Assembly: GCA_037957365.1 (NCBI GenBank)
Contig: JARHVA010003167.1
Coordinates: forward strand, 2,058,501-2,122,500
DNA from: Torreya grandis
Lineage: Eukaryota > Streptophyta > Pinopsida > Cupressales > Taxaceae
Reading direction: 5' to 3'
DNA: 64,000 nt
Below are positions 1 to 11,459 of this stretch, one piece after another. The notes below the pieces were generated by a model that saw nothing but the letters and a program-made list of their open reading frames with translations, did not search any database and was not told the DNA's origin. A program made the position numbers and the translations under genes. Positions within the stretch are counted from its first letter, which is position 1. Each line of letters opens with the position of its first letter.

Positions 1-1397
1 ACGGAAACATAACAATTTAATTCACCAGTTCTGGTTTAAACCCAAAAATTCATGAATGTAAACGTTGACGAATCATGGAAAGCCCCCATACTAATGGCAC
101 CCGTAAATACACTAAAAAAATCTTCAACGCAAAATCTCTCTTAAATATTTCTAAAGGGCAAATTTAAAAACCATATAGCAACATTTTCAGAGTTGGGCAG
201 TAGAGGGCATATCTTAAGACTGTTGCTGACCCTTGATTCATTGGACGCAATGATCTAAATCACAAGTTCAATGATTTAAATACTTTGAACACAAATTTGA
301 CAGGTAAAACTATTGGTAAAAACAAGCCTCGATCTTAAATTTTGATGAAAACGATAAACATGCATACCAAATAAAAGCCCACATGGAAAAAGATGCGTGG
401 AAGAGGAAAATGTCAGTCTTCAAAGAAAACTTTGTTGCAATGTTATTTTCCTTTCATTTTCTCTCTCGCCAGTAAAGAGTAATTTATTGAACATTGATGG
501 ATAGATAGGAGGGTGGTCATCAGCATTTCTTGTCGGCCGTGAGGAGAGGACGATACCTATTGTGATGGTCAAATGCCACGACAGAAATACCTATTGTGAT
601 GGGCCCTTGCCACATCTCTGCCCCCAGCAACAGCTTCCCTGCCTTCCCTGTGTCCTGCTTGGACATCTGACCATGTTCCCTCCGTCCTATCTCAATATCT
701 AGCCACAGAAACTAGGGTGGTGAACTGACAATCATTCCCAAACTACTACAAGATGTGTATGTGTTTTTCCGTGTTTGAATAGATAAGATGATATCTTGTT
801 TTTGGGTCTCATATAAGAGAGATTTGGGAACTTCACCCCATCGTATAAGCCTCTTACTAAATGTGAAAAGGTCAAATATTTTAATTATAGTCATCTGATT
901 CTCATCCCAAAATATTAAATATTTTTTATAAACTAGTTAGTTAGTAACATGTAAATATCCAATATTTTATAACAAAAAAGAGTCAATCAAAATAATTGAA
1001 ATTTTCAGCATCAAGAAAAACAATTGGCAATCTATTTATTCTAATTTTCTACTACTAGTAAACTCAAATGAAGTTATAAAGATATTTTTTATCATTATAA
1101 AATTTTAAATCATCATTTTTTAAGTTACGTTTTAGATTAAGTCACTTTTTTAAATTAAATATTTTGTCCTTGTTTTTGTCTTGGTTAATGTAATTGGAAA
1201 TTTTGACTTCAAACAAAGGAAATGTAGGTATATTAATAATATGTTTTTGGATATGCATTAAGACTATGTTGTTTTGGTAGTAGGATTGTGGGATCATAGG
1301 GGAAGTCACAATGAAGTCGTAAGGGTATTTGTTTCATTCCACTTCTATAAACATTAATTTACGAGGAGGATCCAAACAATCATCATTACGATTTGAT
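1..1397. other. AT-rich spacer with one GC-richer patch
   Basis: No reading frame here is long or coherent enough to call a gene. Most of the stretch is AT-rich. About 500-700 is clearly more GC-rich than its surroundings and could be a relic exon or promoter fragment, but no protein family is recognisable in any frame. Confidence 0.5.
553..602 (+). repeat. short direct repeat, two copies
   Basis: The 16-base string atacctattgtgatgg occurs at 553-568 and again at 587-602, a spacing of 34 bp. The copies lie inside the GC-richer patch. No function is evident. Confidence 0.7.
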
Positions 1398-1552
1398 TTC
1401 CTATTAAGGATTGAGGGGTATCTATTCCACCAAATTTATTTGGGCATGATCTAAGCGTCATCTCTGTTTTGTATTTCCTAATATTTATACCTTGATGGAT
1501 GACAAGATAATACTTTATATGCCATCATCCTCACCATTGGACTACAACCTAT
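1398..1552 (-). mobile_element. candidate tRNA-derived SINE, copy 1
   Basis: Read on the minus strand, this segment begins with ggttgtagtccaatggtgag, which resembles the 5' part of a plant tRNA including the Pol III A box. About 50 bases later comes a stretch like a B box (aggtataaatatt). A related copy in opposite orientation lies at 32,798-32,955; both end with the same ~25-base block around gaggggtatctatt. Two dispersed copies with tRNA-like heads suggest a SINE. The A box is convincing and the B box weak; a MITE is the alternative. Confidence 0.45.
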
Positions 1553-2640
1553 TTGATGTTTATAATATATTAATATTTAATATAGAACTTACTTTATTCC
1601 TAAAAAACTTCTTTCCGTCTTCCATTTTATTAAATTTCATATAGATTGTTCCTTCAAAAGACAATTGTATTATTATAAAAAAATTAATGAATTAATATTA
1701 AGTAGGTTAATGTTAACTTAAAAATTAAAGATATATATTTGTTTAATTAGTATACATATCTTAGATCAATCTATGTAATACACATTGATAGATATCATTT
1801 TTGACGTATCTATTTTACTTATATCACAAATCTAATATAATATAAGTACCTCGAAAATTATATAAATAAATGATTTTTACATAAATTTATCCAAGATATG
1901 TTTCATATATATTTAAATAGTTAATTTCATAATTACATTATTATAAATTGATATGAAAAATATAAAAATATATTAGAAAGGCCGATAAAATAAGAAAATA
2001 AATTAACGTAATTATTGTTTATTAAAATAATAATAATAATATGTACTTACCTATTAGCAAATCCCAAACACCCTTGAAGGCGATGGCAAATTTAAAAATC
2101 ATTGGTTTGACATTGTGAGTGTGAATGAGAAAATGAACTTATGAGGTAAGAATGCTTTAAAATTTTCAACTAAGATTTAATCCGATTTGTTTGACCCATT
2201 CATATTGATCCAACATTTAAGATAGGTGATATGCAATAAATATTTTTGCAGTACTTGAGCGTGTTCAATTAAATCAAACAGCTTTTGACATGTGTTGAAA
2301 GAGTTTAAAAAATAATTTCTTGGACTTTTCATTATTGATTGATATATATTAAAAAGATTTTTTTATTTTAAATTTAATTTAAAAAAATAAAAAATTTAAT
2401 AATATAAAATAATTGTCCTATCAATATTTTTTACAAATAAAATCTCAAATAAATAATTTTTAATATTTTATTTCTTAAACAAATTTTTCAAAAAATAATA
2501 AATATAAACATTTAATATTTCATTATTTATGAACCTACAATAAAAGGATTAACTAATGGGCCTTCTCGCCCAAATGAGATGAACTGCCCACATTTATATA
2601 TAAATGCGAGGATTAATGCCGTTTAAGGGCCTCGACATAA
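1553..2640. other. AT-rich spacer
   Basis: Very AT-rich DNA with short homopolymer and TA runs. I see no coding potential, no terminal repeats and no similarity to the retroelements elsewhere in the window. Confidence 0.5.
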
Positions 2641-2649
2641 AAATTTGAA

Positions 2650-3115
2650 GGCAACCAGACCCAGTGGTTAATCGATGAGATTTATGAGTTGTATATTGCA
2701 CTGGTTCAATTTTTTCCCCGCCCAATCATATAGCGGGTTAGATCGTCATTATTCATTATATAAACAGAGTGGCCTCAACAATGATATGTCTACATTGGGT
2801 GATAATCTCGCGGACAGGATCCCAGCATAAATAAGGGTCCATGAACTTGAGAGGGTTCTCAGTGTTTATAATGGATCTCCACACCATATCAGAGATAATA
2901 CACGTGGCCTTCTCAAAATTAATCCTGAGCACATTGTATAATGGTTTCGTAAACACATATCATGTTTCACGAAGTTCAACGAGATTTAACCATAGTATAA
3001 TTTTCAACAGGTCCGCAGGCTCCAACAATAACTCACAGAATCCATGGGCCACTTTGTCACTGCGCTCGACGCAAAGGTTGTGATAGCTCCAATATACATG
3101 TGGATGCTAGACATC
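2650..3115 (+). mobile_element. candidate second SINE family
   Basis: A-box-like agacccagtgg at 2657-2667 and B-box-like ggttcaattttt at 2703-2713 are spaced as in a tRNA gene. The following ~400 bp has more balanced base composition than the flanks and contains two overlapping short frames on opposite strands that match no family I know. The simplest reading is a tRNA-headed SINE with an unrecognised body. The 3' limit is set only by the composition change, and no second copy is in the window. Confidence 0.3.
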
Positions 3116-3509
3116 AATGCTCTTATTATTGACAATCCTCTAAACTCTAAAATTCTTCTAAATTAGTTTAAATTATAATTGTAAAAAAAATCTAATTTCT
3201 GCTCATACGATCCAACTACGACAAAAAGTCCATGCACATATTCAAACATGTACATTAATACTTTGCTTACGATAGTTTTACCCCATACACACACATATAG
3301 CTTATTTTACATTTCAATAAAAAAATAGAAAATAAATGTTCATTATTATTTATTTATTTATTTAAATAATAATAATTTTCTTTTTTCAAAGTTAAAAAAT
3401 ATCTAAATTGATATATGAACATGCATGTACTCATTTTTATGCATTTGTTAGTTATGTAATCTATGGACATGGTCAACTCTTTCTCTCTATGATGCATGTA
3501 ATAAAGAGG
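3116..3509. other. spacer left of element R
   Basis: AT-rich sequence without recognisable genes or repeats, ending at the estimated left edge of the R LTR. Confidence 0.4.
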
Positions 3510-4059
3510 ATATTTATTTAAGGACTGTCTTTATCTTTGTGTTTCTAAGTTAATCACTCTTCCGCAGTCACACATTCAACACATTACACATTTAACATAA
3601 TACTTATATTGTAATCAATAAATTGTTACAAAAAACATAATGTAAATTCATAATAACACATTCAAACACATAGAATTGCTTTGAAAGGCTTATTAAATAA
3701 CCCAAAATGATTATATACTGTCATACAATCTCTCCTAGACCGATAAAACTCTCCATTTGATTCCTGGAGTGTTATCTCATACACAACACACCTCTTTCTC
3801 CAAAACTAACTGCGTTCTCTAAACATATTTTCCCCTTGACATCCTAAGATTTATGGTTGTTTATTCAACTTGCCTAACCTTAACATAACATACACAAGTT
3901 TGCAATCATTCAATTTTTGGGATAAAATGTCAAACTATCAGTATTGTCTCCTCCCAAGCATCAAAATGTAAAGACCCTCACATGTAACTATCAAACATTA
4001 CCTTTGTACCATTTCACAGTATGAAACTTGCAGAGTACAAAGAATAGTAAACATAATAA
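3510..4059. repeat. R left LTR, first half
   Basis: From the shared ttaatcactct block near 3550 onward this aligns with 29,230 onward, including the atttct/ctttctccaaaa and cattcaattttt blocks. It also matches the third copy from 63,297 onward. It is interrupted at 4059 by element B and resumes at 27,817. The left edge is estimated by counting back from the shared block to the TG at 29,190. Confidence 0.65.
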
Positions 4060-4365
4060 TAATAAACCCAAGAAAAAAAATCAATAGGCATAGTACACAA
4101 AACTTTTGAAATAATGACCTATATTTATTCGTATTAAATAAATAAAAATAATTACATATAAGTGCATGAAATAAACCTCAACTTAGACATGATCTTGAAA
4201 TGTAAAATTCCAAAATCTTTATAAAACAAAACTCGACCTATTATTTTTAATAACTACTATTTTGTGCGCAAGTTTGTGCAACTCTAAAAATATCCACATG
4301 CCTTAAACACTAAAATTCACTAAACGGATTAATTTGAACTAAATTTCATGTTTAGTTTCCTAAAT
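4060..4365 (-). repeat. B 3' LTR, first piece
   Basis: Aligns with the start of B's right LTR (27,269 onward), for example the aatcaatggg/aatcaatagg block and the shared stretch ttacatataagtgcatg. The match resumes at 15,750, on the far side of element A, showing that A landed in this LTR. Confidence 0.7.
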
Positions 4366-4927
4366 TAATGCACCCAAAAACTAACAAGAACAAGAAAATT
4401 ACCAATAGGCCAAGATCTTGAAACAATACATAGAATTGATTTGTATTGATTACTTGAAATAATTACAAACCCAAACCATGCTTAAAAAAGCCTCAACTCA
4501 GAATCTAATGTTGACATGCAAAAAATTTGAAAAATCTAAAATCTAAAAATGAATGTCTATTTTTAACAGCAATTATTTATAGTAAGTTTTGCATGCAAGC
4601 ATAAGCAGCTCTTAATTTTTTTAAAAATAACCTAAATACTAAAATTATCCTATGAAATAAAATTCAACTTAAGTTGACTTCTGGTTCTAAAAATATACAA
4701 TTTCTAAAAATAAAAAATTCTCAAAAAAATCATTAAACATTAATTTTGGACCCTCAAATAATCACGTTTAGCCTAAAAAAATATCAAAATCAAATCTAAG
4801 AGGATAAATCTTCTTCAGGTAGAATAGAACTTTTTGATATGGTTATTTTGGTGCATGGAAGAGCTCAAACAGAGTTACGAGTCAAAAGTTATGGCCTCTA
4901 AAAGGTTGTCCTATTTTTTCTCTATCA
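4366..4927 (-). repeat. A 3' LTR
   Basis: Starts TAATGCACCC and ends CTATCA on the plus strand; it aligns over its length with 15,215-15,749, including the blocks around gccaagatctt, atttttagcag and gcctctaaaaggttg. On the minus strand it is preceded by a purine-rich tract near 4928-4945. Confidence 0.75.
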
Positions 4928-5807
4928 TTCTCCTTTGATTAAAAATAACTTAGCTGCTGCAAGTTCCCCTTATTATACTTCTATCATTTGTATTTATCAA
5001 TCTTCGTCATCTCTTATACTATAATACAAGTGTTTTCTTCTTACTACAATCCTTCCCACTACACCAAATACTTGTTATAATTCCCTTGCCTTGTGCTCAC
5101 TATCTTCATATCCAAACCCTGTATTATTTTTTTCTTTTTCCTTATTTGGAACTTGATGCTCCCAATTTACTTCTTCATCTTCATCATTTCACCATCTTCT
5201 CCGTGAAATTCATATAAATCTAAACCATAAATAGTGGAGATGTATCAAAATAATGTGGTAAACTCACCTCATATGCATTATCATTGATTTTCTTCACAAT
5301 CCTACATGGTCCAATTTTTGTGTACTTTAATTTATTGTATGTGCCTTTTGGAAACCTCTATTTTCTCAAGTAAACTATTAATAACTCTCATTCTCCAAAC
5401 ATCTTGGTTCTTCTTCTGAAATATGTTTCTAATTTTTATTTCTCATTATTTTCTTTCAAATTTCTTCTTGCTCCTTACAACTGCTGCAAATGCTCTACAA
5501 ATGCCTCTACATCATCACTAATTCCATCTTTAATTAGTAATTATATTAAATATAAAATACCCATAGGATTTCTCCCATAAATAATTTGAAAATGTACATT
5601 ATTATTGATCTATTCATTGAATTATTATATGCAAACTCAGCTTGTTGTAAAGCCAAGTCCCATTGCTTTGGATTCTCTCCCACTATACATCTCAATAAAA
5701 TTTTCAAGATCCTATTCACAACTTACGTCTGTATATCTGTTTGTGGTTGATATGTGTTACTAAATTTTAGCTTATTATCCATCTTATCCCACAAAATCCT
5801 CCAAAAA
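4928..5807 (-). pseudogene. A integrase C-terminal region, decayed
   Basis: Minus-strand translation near 5330-5225 gives the usual gypsy post-integrase block (K-I-G-P-C, then V-K-K-I-N-D-N-A-Y-E-V), and further right the NGQ-type end of the integrase core. Stops and shifts occur throughout. The segment joins to 11,460 once element N is removed: the related stretch at 16,850 in element B runs straight across the same point. Confidence 0.65.
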
Positions 5808-6344
5808 TGATCCAGGCAACAATTTAGGCGACAATTCGGGTGACAGTTCCACCCTAATTGATGACGAAACTTCTGAGAGCCATAACTTTTGCACTGTAGC
5901 TCCAATTGACTTGCCATTTGAACCATTGGAAAGATAAGAATTAGGAAAACATCGTGAAATTGATGGAGCTTTACTCAATGAAGTTTGACCCCCAAAAACC
6001 CAATGGAAGTGCCTCAAATTTTAATTTTAATAGTGCAGTCTAAAAATAGTAAGTTTCTAAAAATAGTAATTCCTCAAATTTTGTATTGTTTTAAATCTTG
6101 GATGTCAAACCACTTAATTTCCCTCGAGATTGGTGACCTTCCACATCTCCCCCAAGCTTCTGAAATGTGTATAAATGAAGAGGTAACCCAAAATGTGAAG
6201 ACAAGCATCTCTTCCCAGAGATAAACATATATTTGTATTGCGATCTTGAGTAATACTACATCTCTTCTTAGAGAATTCATTGTTATTGTGTTATTTATAT
6301 GCTATTCAAATATTTATCAACCAAAACTTCTAAGTTTTGGATTA
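5808..6344 (+). repeat. N 5' LTR
   Basis: Begins TGATCCAGGCAAC and ends TTTTGGATTA; 537 bp, the same length as the 3' LTR. The terminal CA appears mutated to TA here, whereas the 3' copy keeps TCA. The central part contains the conserved aatagtgcagtctaaaaata and a gtataaatgaagagg stretch that could serve as TATA region near 6168. Confidence 0.85.
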
Positions 6345-6345
6345 G

Positions 6346-6357
6346 TAGTATCAGAGC
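6346..6357 (+). other. N primer-binding site
   Basis: tagtatcagagc directly after the 5' LTR matches the plant initiator tRNA-Met type site TGGTATCAGAGC with one mismatch, the usual primer of plant gypsy and copia elements. Confidence 0.75.
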
Positions 6358-6468
6358 GGTTTGTCTTGAGAGTGTATGATCCTGAGCATGAGGTTAGGCT
6401 ACAAGAAGCTTGGGTGGGAAACAACAGAGCTTCCAAAATTTTCACCTGTTCGCTCCAAATGACTTCAA

Positions 6469-7387
6469 ATGGTGGATGACACTGAGACATCTGATATTTT
6501 CAAGGAAATGGTGAATGAAGCCCTCCAATAGCAACAATATTAGATGTTACAATAATTTACCCAAATTTTTCAAACACATCTAATGGGAAATCCTGGCTCT
6601 ACGGCTCCACTTCCTAGCTCCTCATCCAAGGAACATCCTTTTAGTGCCCCAACACCCTTCAAGGTCTAGGTAAATTTTGATATTCCTACATTTGAAGGTA
6701 AAATCAATGCTAATGCAATAGAAAATTGGTTGGATCAATTGTCTTCCTACTTCTTTGTAAGTAAGTTCACCGATGGAGAAAAGATTACTTTTGGTCTTTT
6801 GAAATCAACATTGCCTATGAAAAATTGGTGGGAAGTATACAAAAAGAGGTTCAGTATAGATGATATTTGGCTTGAGGTGGAACCTATCTAGGATGATTTT
6901 TTGGAAGCAGTGAAAGAAGAATACTATTCCATCAGAGCATATGATGATTTGTACATATAGTGGCAACAACTTCACCAAGGTAAGGACTAATCTGTTCAAG
7001 ATTACATAGACACTTTTCATTCTTTGTTTTCAAGATTGGGCATTCAAGAAATTAAGAAACATAAGAGTCTCAAATATCATGGTGGACTACAATGGTACAT
7101 ACGGTGGGGAAATGAAACTCTTTGATTTGAAAACCCTCAGCGAGGCATACAAATTTGCAGTGAAGATTAAACAGAAGCATGGCAGAAAAAATATGAAGAG
7201 TCAACCCTCAAAATGAAAAAGTGACAAGGAAGGTCAAACATGAGGTCAAAATTAGAAGCAAAAGGAGTTTCAAAATAAGAAATCCAAGAAAGGGAAGGCT
7301 AGAAAATGGTGTGATTACCACAAAACTAGAACTCACTCCAAAGAAGAATGTTGAGCCATCAAGTCATTCATTTCTGAGTCACAATAC
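6469..7387 (+). pseudogene. N gag, decayed
   Basis: Starts at an ATG at 6469 followed by VDDTETSDIF-like sequence. The middle (6670-6900) reads as a gypsy gag with a block ending L-D-Q-L and a KFTDGEKI segment. A zinc motif near 7310-7353 has the C-x2-H ... H-x4-C spacing (CDYHKT, then HSKEEC) used in place of a CCHC knuckle by several plant gypsies. Several stops and at least one frameshift separate it from the pol frame. Confidence 0.65.
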
Positions 7388-7795
7388 TTGACATCTACTA
7401 CTTTGCTTCATACACAACCCACAGTCGAAGAGGACAAAGAAGAAATTGTAGATGTTGAGCCTGACACAATTGTCGTTTCATCACAGACCCATGAGGAAAG
7501 ACCAGATGATAAGGAAAGATTGTTACACTCCAAACTATGGGTAAAAGGTAAGCCTCTACATTTCATTCTTGATAGTGAGAGTCAAAAGAATTTAATCTCT
7601 GCTAAAGTTGTGAAAAGTCTAAATCTATCCATGAAGCCTCATCCAAATCCCTACAGTATTGGATGGTTGAGCCTAGGTAGAGACCTCTGTGTCACCCATC
7701 ATTGTCTTCTTTCATATTCTATAAAACCATTCCAAGATGAACTCTTGTGTGATGTGGTCAATCTAGATGTTTGTGATGTACTCCTTGGTCAGTGA
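7388..7795 (+). pseudogene. N aspartic protease region
   Basis: An open stretch of 135 codons. The protease signature reads ILDSESQKNLIS; the usual D-S/T-G triad is changed to D-S-E, so the active site is probably dead. It ends DVCDVLLGQ and then a stop where an intact element would continue. It is in the same frame as the RT at 8216, so gag-side damage aside the pol frame is largely kept. Confidence 0.7.
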
Positions 7796-8039
7796 TTCAT
7801 GTATGAGTGACATGGCATCTATGAATCAAGAACCTAAAGGATCACCCTCACTCTTGGAATATGGTGCTATAGGGTAGTAGATGTACCACCTCCCACATCT
7901 ATCTCTGTGATCAGTGTTAAACAATGCAAGAGATTGGTGGAGAAAACAAAGCAATTTGTTCTCATGGTGGTCAAGCCACAGAAATCTAAGAAGGCCAATG
8001 TTGCAGTCATGACTACACAATCAACACAACAACAAAAGT

Positions 8040-9280
8040 AGATAAGATGAATCATAGGAGAATATGATGAATTATTCAAGTCACTCACAGGAGTTTCACT
8101 ACATTACCAGGTAAAACATTCTATTGATTTGATCCTAGGATCACCTTTGCCTAATAATCTTGTGTATCGCAAATCAATTTTGGAGAATGATGAGATAAAT
8201 AGATAGATTCAAGAATTGATCCAAAAGGGTCACATCAGGCCAAGCTCTTCACCTTGTGGCAGCCCAATTGTGTTGGCACCAAAGAAAGATGGAACATGGA
8301 GGCTTTGCATTGACTATCGAGCCCTGAATAAAATCTCTGTGAAAAATTGCTATCCTCTCCCCAAGATTGATTACCTATTGGACCAGCTCCATGGTGTGAA
8401 GTTCTTCACCAAAATTGATCTCAAATCTAGTTATCACCAAATTCCCATCGATCCCGCTTATGTCTGGAAGACTGCATTCAAATCTAAGGAGGGGCTCTTT
8501 GAATGGTTGGTTATGCCTTTTGGCTTAACTAACACACTTATAACCTTCATTAGGATGATGGATGACATCTTACGACCTTTCACCAACTCATTTATGGTTT
8601 TCTACTTAGATGACATAATCATCTATGGCAGAACATGGGAAGAACATTTGCAACATGTTTGTAAGGTGCTTCAAACTCTTCAAGAGCACAAGTTGTATGC
8701 AAATCTTGACAAATGCAAATTTGAGATGACAACAATTCAGTAACTCAAGTACATTGTGAATGAGGAAGGGGTCCATATTGATCCAAAAAAGATTTAGGTT
8801 ATTTGAGAATGGCCTACACCAAGGACCCTCATAGAGCTTCACAGCTTTTTGGGTCTTGCAAATTTTTACCACAGGTTTGTTCTTGGATTTTCACAGGTTG
8901 CTTGGTCACTAACCCAAGTTACTAAAGGAGGAGTTAAAGCTACATTTTAGTGGGGTGAAATAAAACAAAGGGAATTTGAGAATTTGAAGAACATACTCTG
9001 CTAAGCCCCTATTCTTGCCTTGCTAGATTTGCATCAACCTTTTGAGTTGATGACAGATGCATCTGAATATGCCATGGGAGTTATCATCATGCAACATGGC
9101 CATCCTATTGCATATCACAGTGAAACTTTCACTAATACAGTCAGGAAATATCCAAAATATGATAAGGAGCTCTATGCCATTATGCAACCCTTAAAACAAC
9201 GGAAATACTACATCTTGGGGAAAGAAATGGTCATCCACGCTGATGACAGACCATTGGAATTCATCTAGACGCAAAGTAAA
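8040..9280 (+). pseudogene. N reverse transcriptase and RNase H, nonsense-broken
   Basis: The region from 8216 reads as gypsy RT: KKDGTWRLCIDYRALN, KIDLKSSYHQI, VMPFGLTN and the catalytic box FYLDD (about 8600). RNase H follows with LMTDASEYAMG near 9048. RT (8216-8743) and RNase H (9020-9268) share one frame and are separated by stops at 8741-8743, in the connection domain and after 9268. Several stops fit C-to-T or G-to-A changes. The catalytic residues are still present. Confidence 0.85.
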
Positions 9281-9499
9281 CACTAAAATGAGGGGCATCA
9301 AAACTGGGCCACATATCTTCAACAATTCCACCTAATAATCAAACACAAAAAAGGGGAGCTCAAATACTGGTATAAATTGTCTAAGCCATCCACCAATTAC
9401 TACACTCACAATAGTTCTGGACCTGTGCAGACATGAGACTGCCACTTGGGGTACTCTGTATGAAGCAGATCCTACCTTTGTTGATACATATCAAGCACT

Positions 9500-10501
9500 T
9501 CAAAAAGGTAAACATGTTTTTGATTTCTATTTACAAGATAATGTCCTATGTCATATGGGGCACATCTATGTTCTAGTTGTAAAGCAACAAAAGATGATAT
9601 GGGAAGCACACTTTAGTAGGACAGCTGGACACTTTAGTGTTGAAAATACATTGGCAGTTCTTTAAAAACACTTCTACGAGCCCCATATGTGAAAGTATTT
9701 GTAAAGATATCTCAAATCTTTCACCCCATGTGTGATATCCAAGCCAAAAAATACGAAGCAAGGATTGTACATGCCATTGCCAAAACCAACTAGGCCTTGG
9801 GAATCCATTTGAATGTATTTTCTCTCATGTTTGCCCACTCCAAAACATGTTAAGGACTATATTTTGTGGTAGTTGATCATTTTTCAAAAATGGCTATCAT
9901 GATTGCTTGTAAGAAAAATATATCTACTGAGGAAACTGCTCAACTATATTTTAGTCATGTATGGCTCCATTTTGGTCTCCCCAAGTCCATTGTCTCAGAT
10001 TGAGATAGCAAGTTCCTGAGCATCTTCTAGTCCACTCTATGGAAGATGATGGATACTAAGCTGATGAATTCCATAGCCTTCCATCCATAGACTGATGGTC
10101 AAATAGTTGTGGTAAACCACTTGATTGTTCACATGATTCAGATGTATCACTCCAAACATCCATGCACATGGGATGAGGGACTTCTTTTCATACAACATGG
10201 ATACAATTGGGCACTACATAGCTCAACCAAGCACAGTCCATTCCAAGTATGTTTCAGGTTCCAACCCATGGCACCAATTGATATACATGTTCCATTTTCC
10301 ACCATGGAATACACACCTCATGGAAGATCTGAGGTAGCAAAAGTAACAAATTTTATTGAAAAAATGCAACACATCCAACAACAAGTTCATGGCATCTTGG
10401 AGAAGATTAATCAAAAGTATAAGCAATGCCATGACAAACACACGATTGCACACCATTTTGCTTTGGGTGACAAGGTTTGGTTGTGGATTCAGAAGGAATG
10501 A
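9500..10501 (+). pseudogene. N integrase, frameshifted
   Basis: The zinc-binding N-terminus (H-x-H near 9600-9640) leads to the core. A frameshift near 9855 precedes FVVVDHFSKMA. The first catalytic Asp region, an SD-stop-DSKF box with a stop inside it, and TDGQIVVVN follow. In the last box the catalytic Glu is replaced by Val, so the DDE triad is lost. From 10,109 the frame is open for 130 codons and carries HSPFQVCF and ALGDKVWLW blocks typical of gypsy integrase C-termini. Confidence 0.75.
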
Positions 10502-10910
10502 CTTGTAAGCCCACACAACAATATTTGGCCTTTTTGATATGGTCCCTACACCATCACCAGAAGAGTTGGAGAAAATGCTTTTGAGTTGAACCTACCAGCC
10601 TACCTTGATTTGTATCTAATATTCAATGTGGAGCTCCTCAAACCATATCACCCACCTCTCTTGGACACTTCAGTTGTAGCAAAAAAACATACATTGATGA
10701 ATTTGATCCATAGAGTTTTTCTCCAGTGGAAGAGGATCAAATTGTGGATACCTAGATAAAGACAACAAGAGGATGATCTATTCCACTTTATCAAGTGGCC
10801 AAAAGCGGCCAGCTTAGCCATCAAGGTGAGTTGCTCATAGAGAATCAAATCAAGAAACAACTACCACATTTTATGTGGAAAATTGACACAATGGGGACCA
10901 TTTCCTTGTA
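10502..10910 (+). pseudogene. N post-integrase C-terminal region
   Basis: After the stop at 10,501 the translation still reads YGPYTI, GENAFELNLPAY and FNVELLKPYHPP, the conserved GPF/Y-type module at the end of gypsy integrase. The remaining ~70 codons may be a degenerate chromodomain, but the aromatic residues are not clearly conserved, so this is a guess. Confidence 0.55.
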
Positions 10911-10922
10911 AGGAGGGAGGAA
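10909..10922 (+). other. N polypurine tract
   Basis: taaggagggaggaa abuts the TG of the 3' LTR; this is the plus-strand priming site and confirms orientation. Confidence 0.85.
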
Positions 10923-11459
10923 TGATCTAGGCAACAATTTACGTGACAATTTGGGTGACAATTCCACCCCAATTGATGACGGAACTTCCAAGAGCCATAA
11001 CTTTTGCACCGTAGCTCCAATTGACTCGCCGTTTGAATTGTTGGAAACCTAAGAATGAAGATAGCATCATGAAATTGCATGAAACTTTTTTGGATGAAGT
11101 TTGACCCCTAAAAACCCAATGGAAGTGCCTCAAATTTCAATTTTAATAGTGCAGTCTAAAAATAGTAAGTTTTAAAAATAGTAATTCCTTGAATTCTATA
11201 TTGTTTTAAATCTTGGAAGTTAAACCACTTAATCTCCCTCAATATTGGTGACCTTCAACATCCTCCCCATGTTTTCAAAATTTATATAAATGAAGAGGTA
11301 ACCTGAAATGTGAAGACAAACATCTCTTCCTAGAGATAAGCATATATTTGTATTGTGATCTTGAGTAATACTACATCTCTTCTCAAAGAATTCATTGTTA
11401 TTGTGTTATTTCTATGCTATTTAGATATTTATCAACCAAAAATTCTATGTTTTGGATCA
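10923..11459 (+). repeat. N 3' LTR
   Basis: Begins TGATCTAGGCAAC and ends TTTTGGATCA. It aligns end to end with 5808-6344 but with many differences, indicating an old insertion. Confidence 0.85.

Larger units (their letters stand above)
5808..11459 (+). mobile_element. gypsy element N (Ty3, chromovirus-like), nested in A
   Basis: Complete but dead plus-strand element of 5,652 bp with two LTRs of exactly 537 bp, a tRNA-Met-type primer site, gag, protease, RT, RNase H, integrase and a polypurine tract before the 3' LTR. Flanking pentamers AAAAA (5803-5807) and AGAAA (11,460-11,464) look like a decayed target duplication. It interrupts element A's integrase in opposite orientation. The C-terminal integrase block resembles chromovirus families. 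Lineage assignment is from memory of motifs only. Confidence 0.85.

Noticed and set aside
2756..3083. Two overlapping 66- and 80-codon frames on opposite strands
   Set aside because: Neither resembles a known protein; the region is better explained as repeat body.
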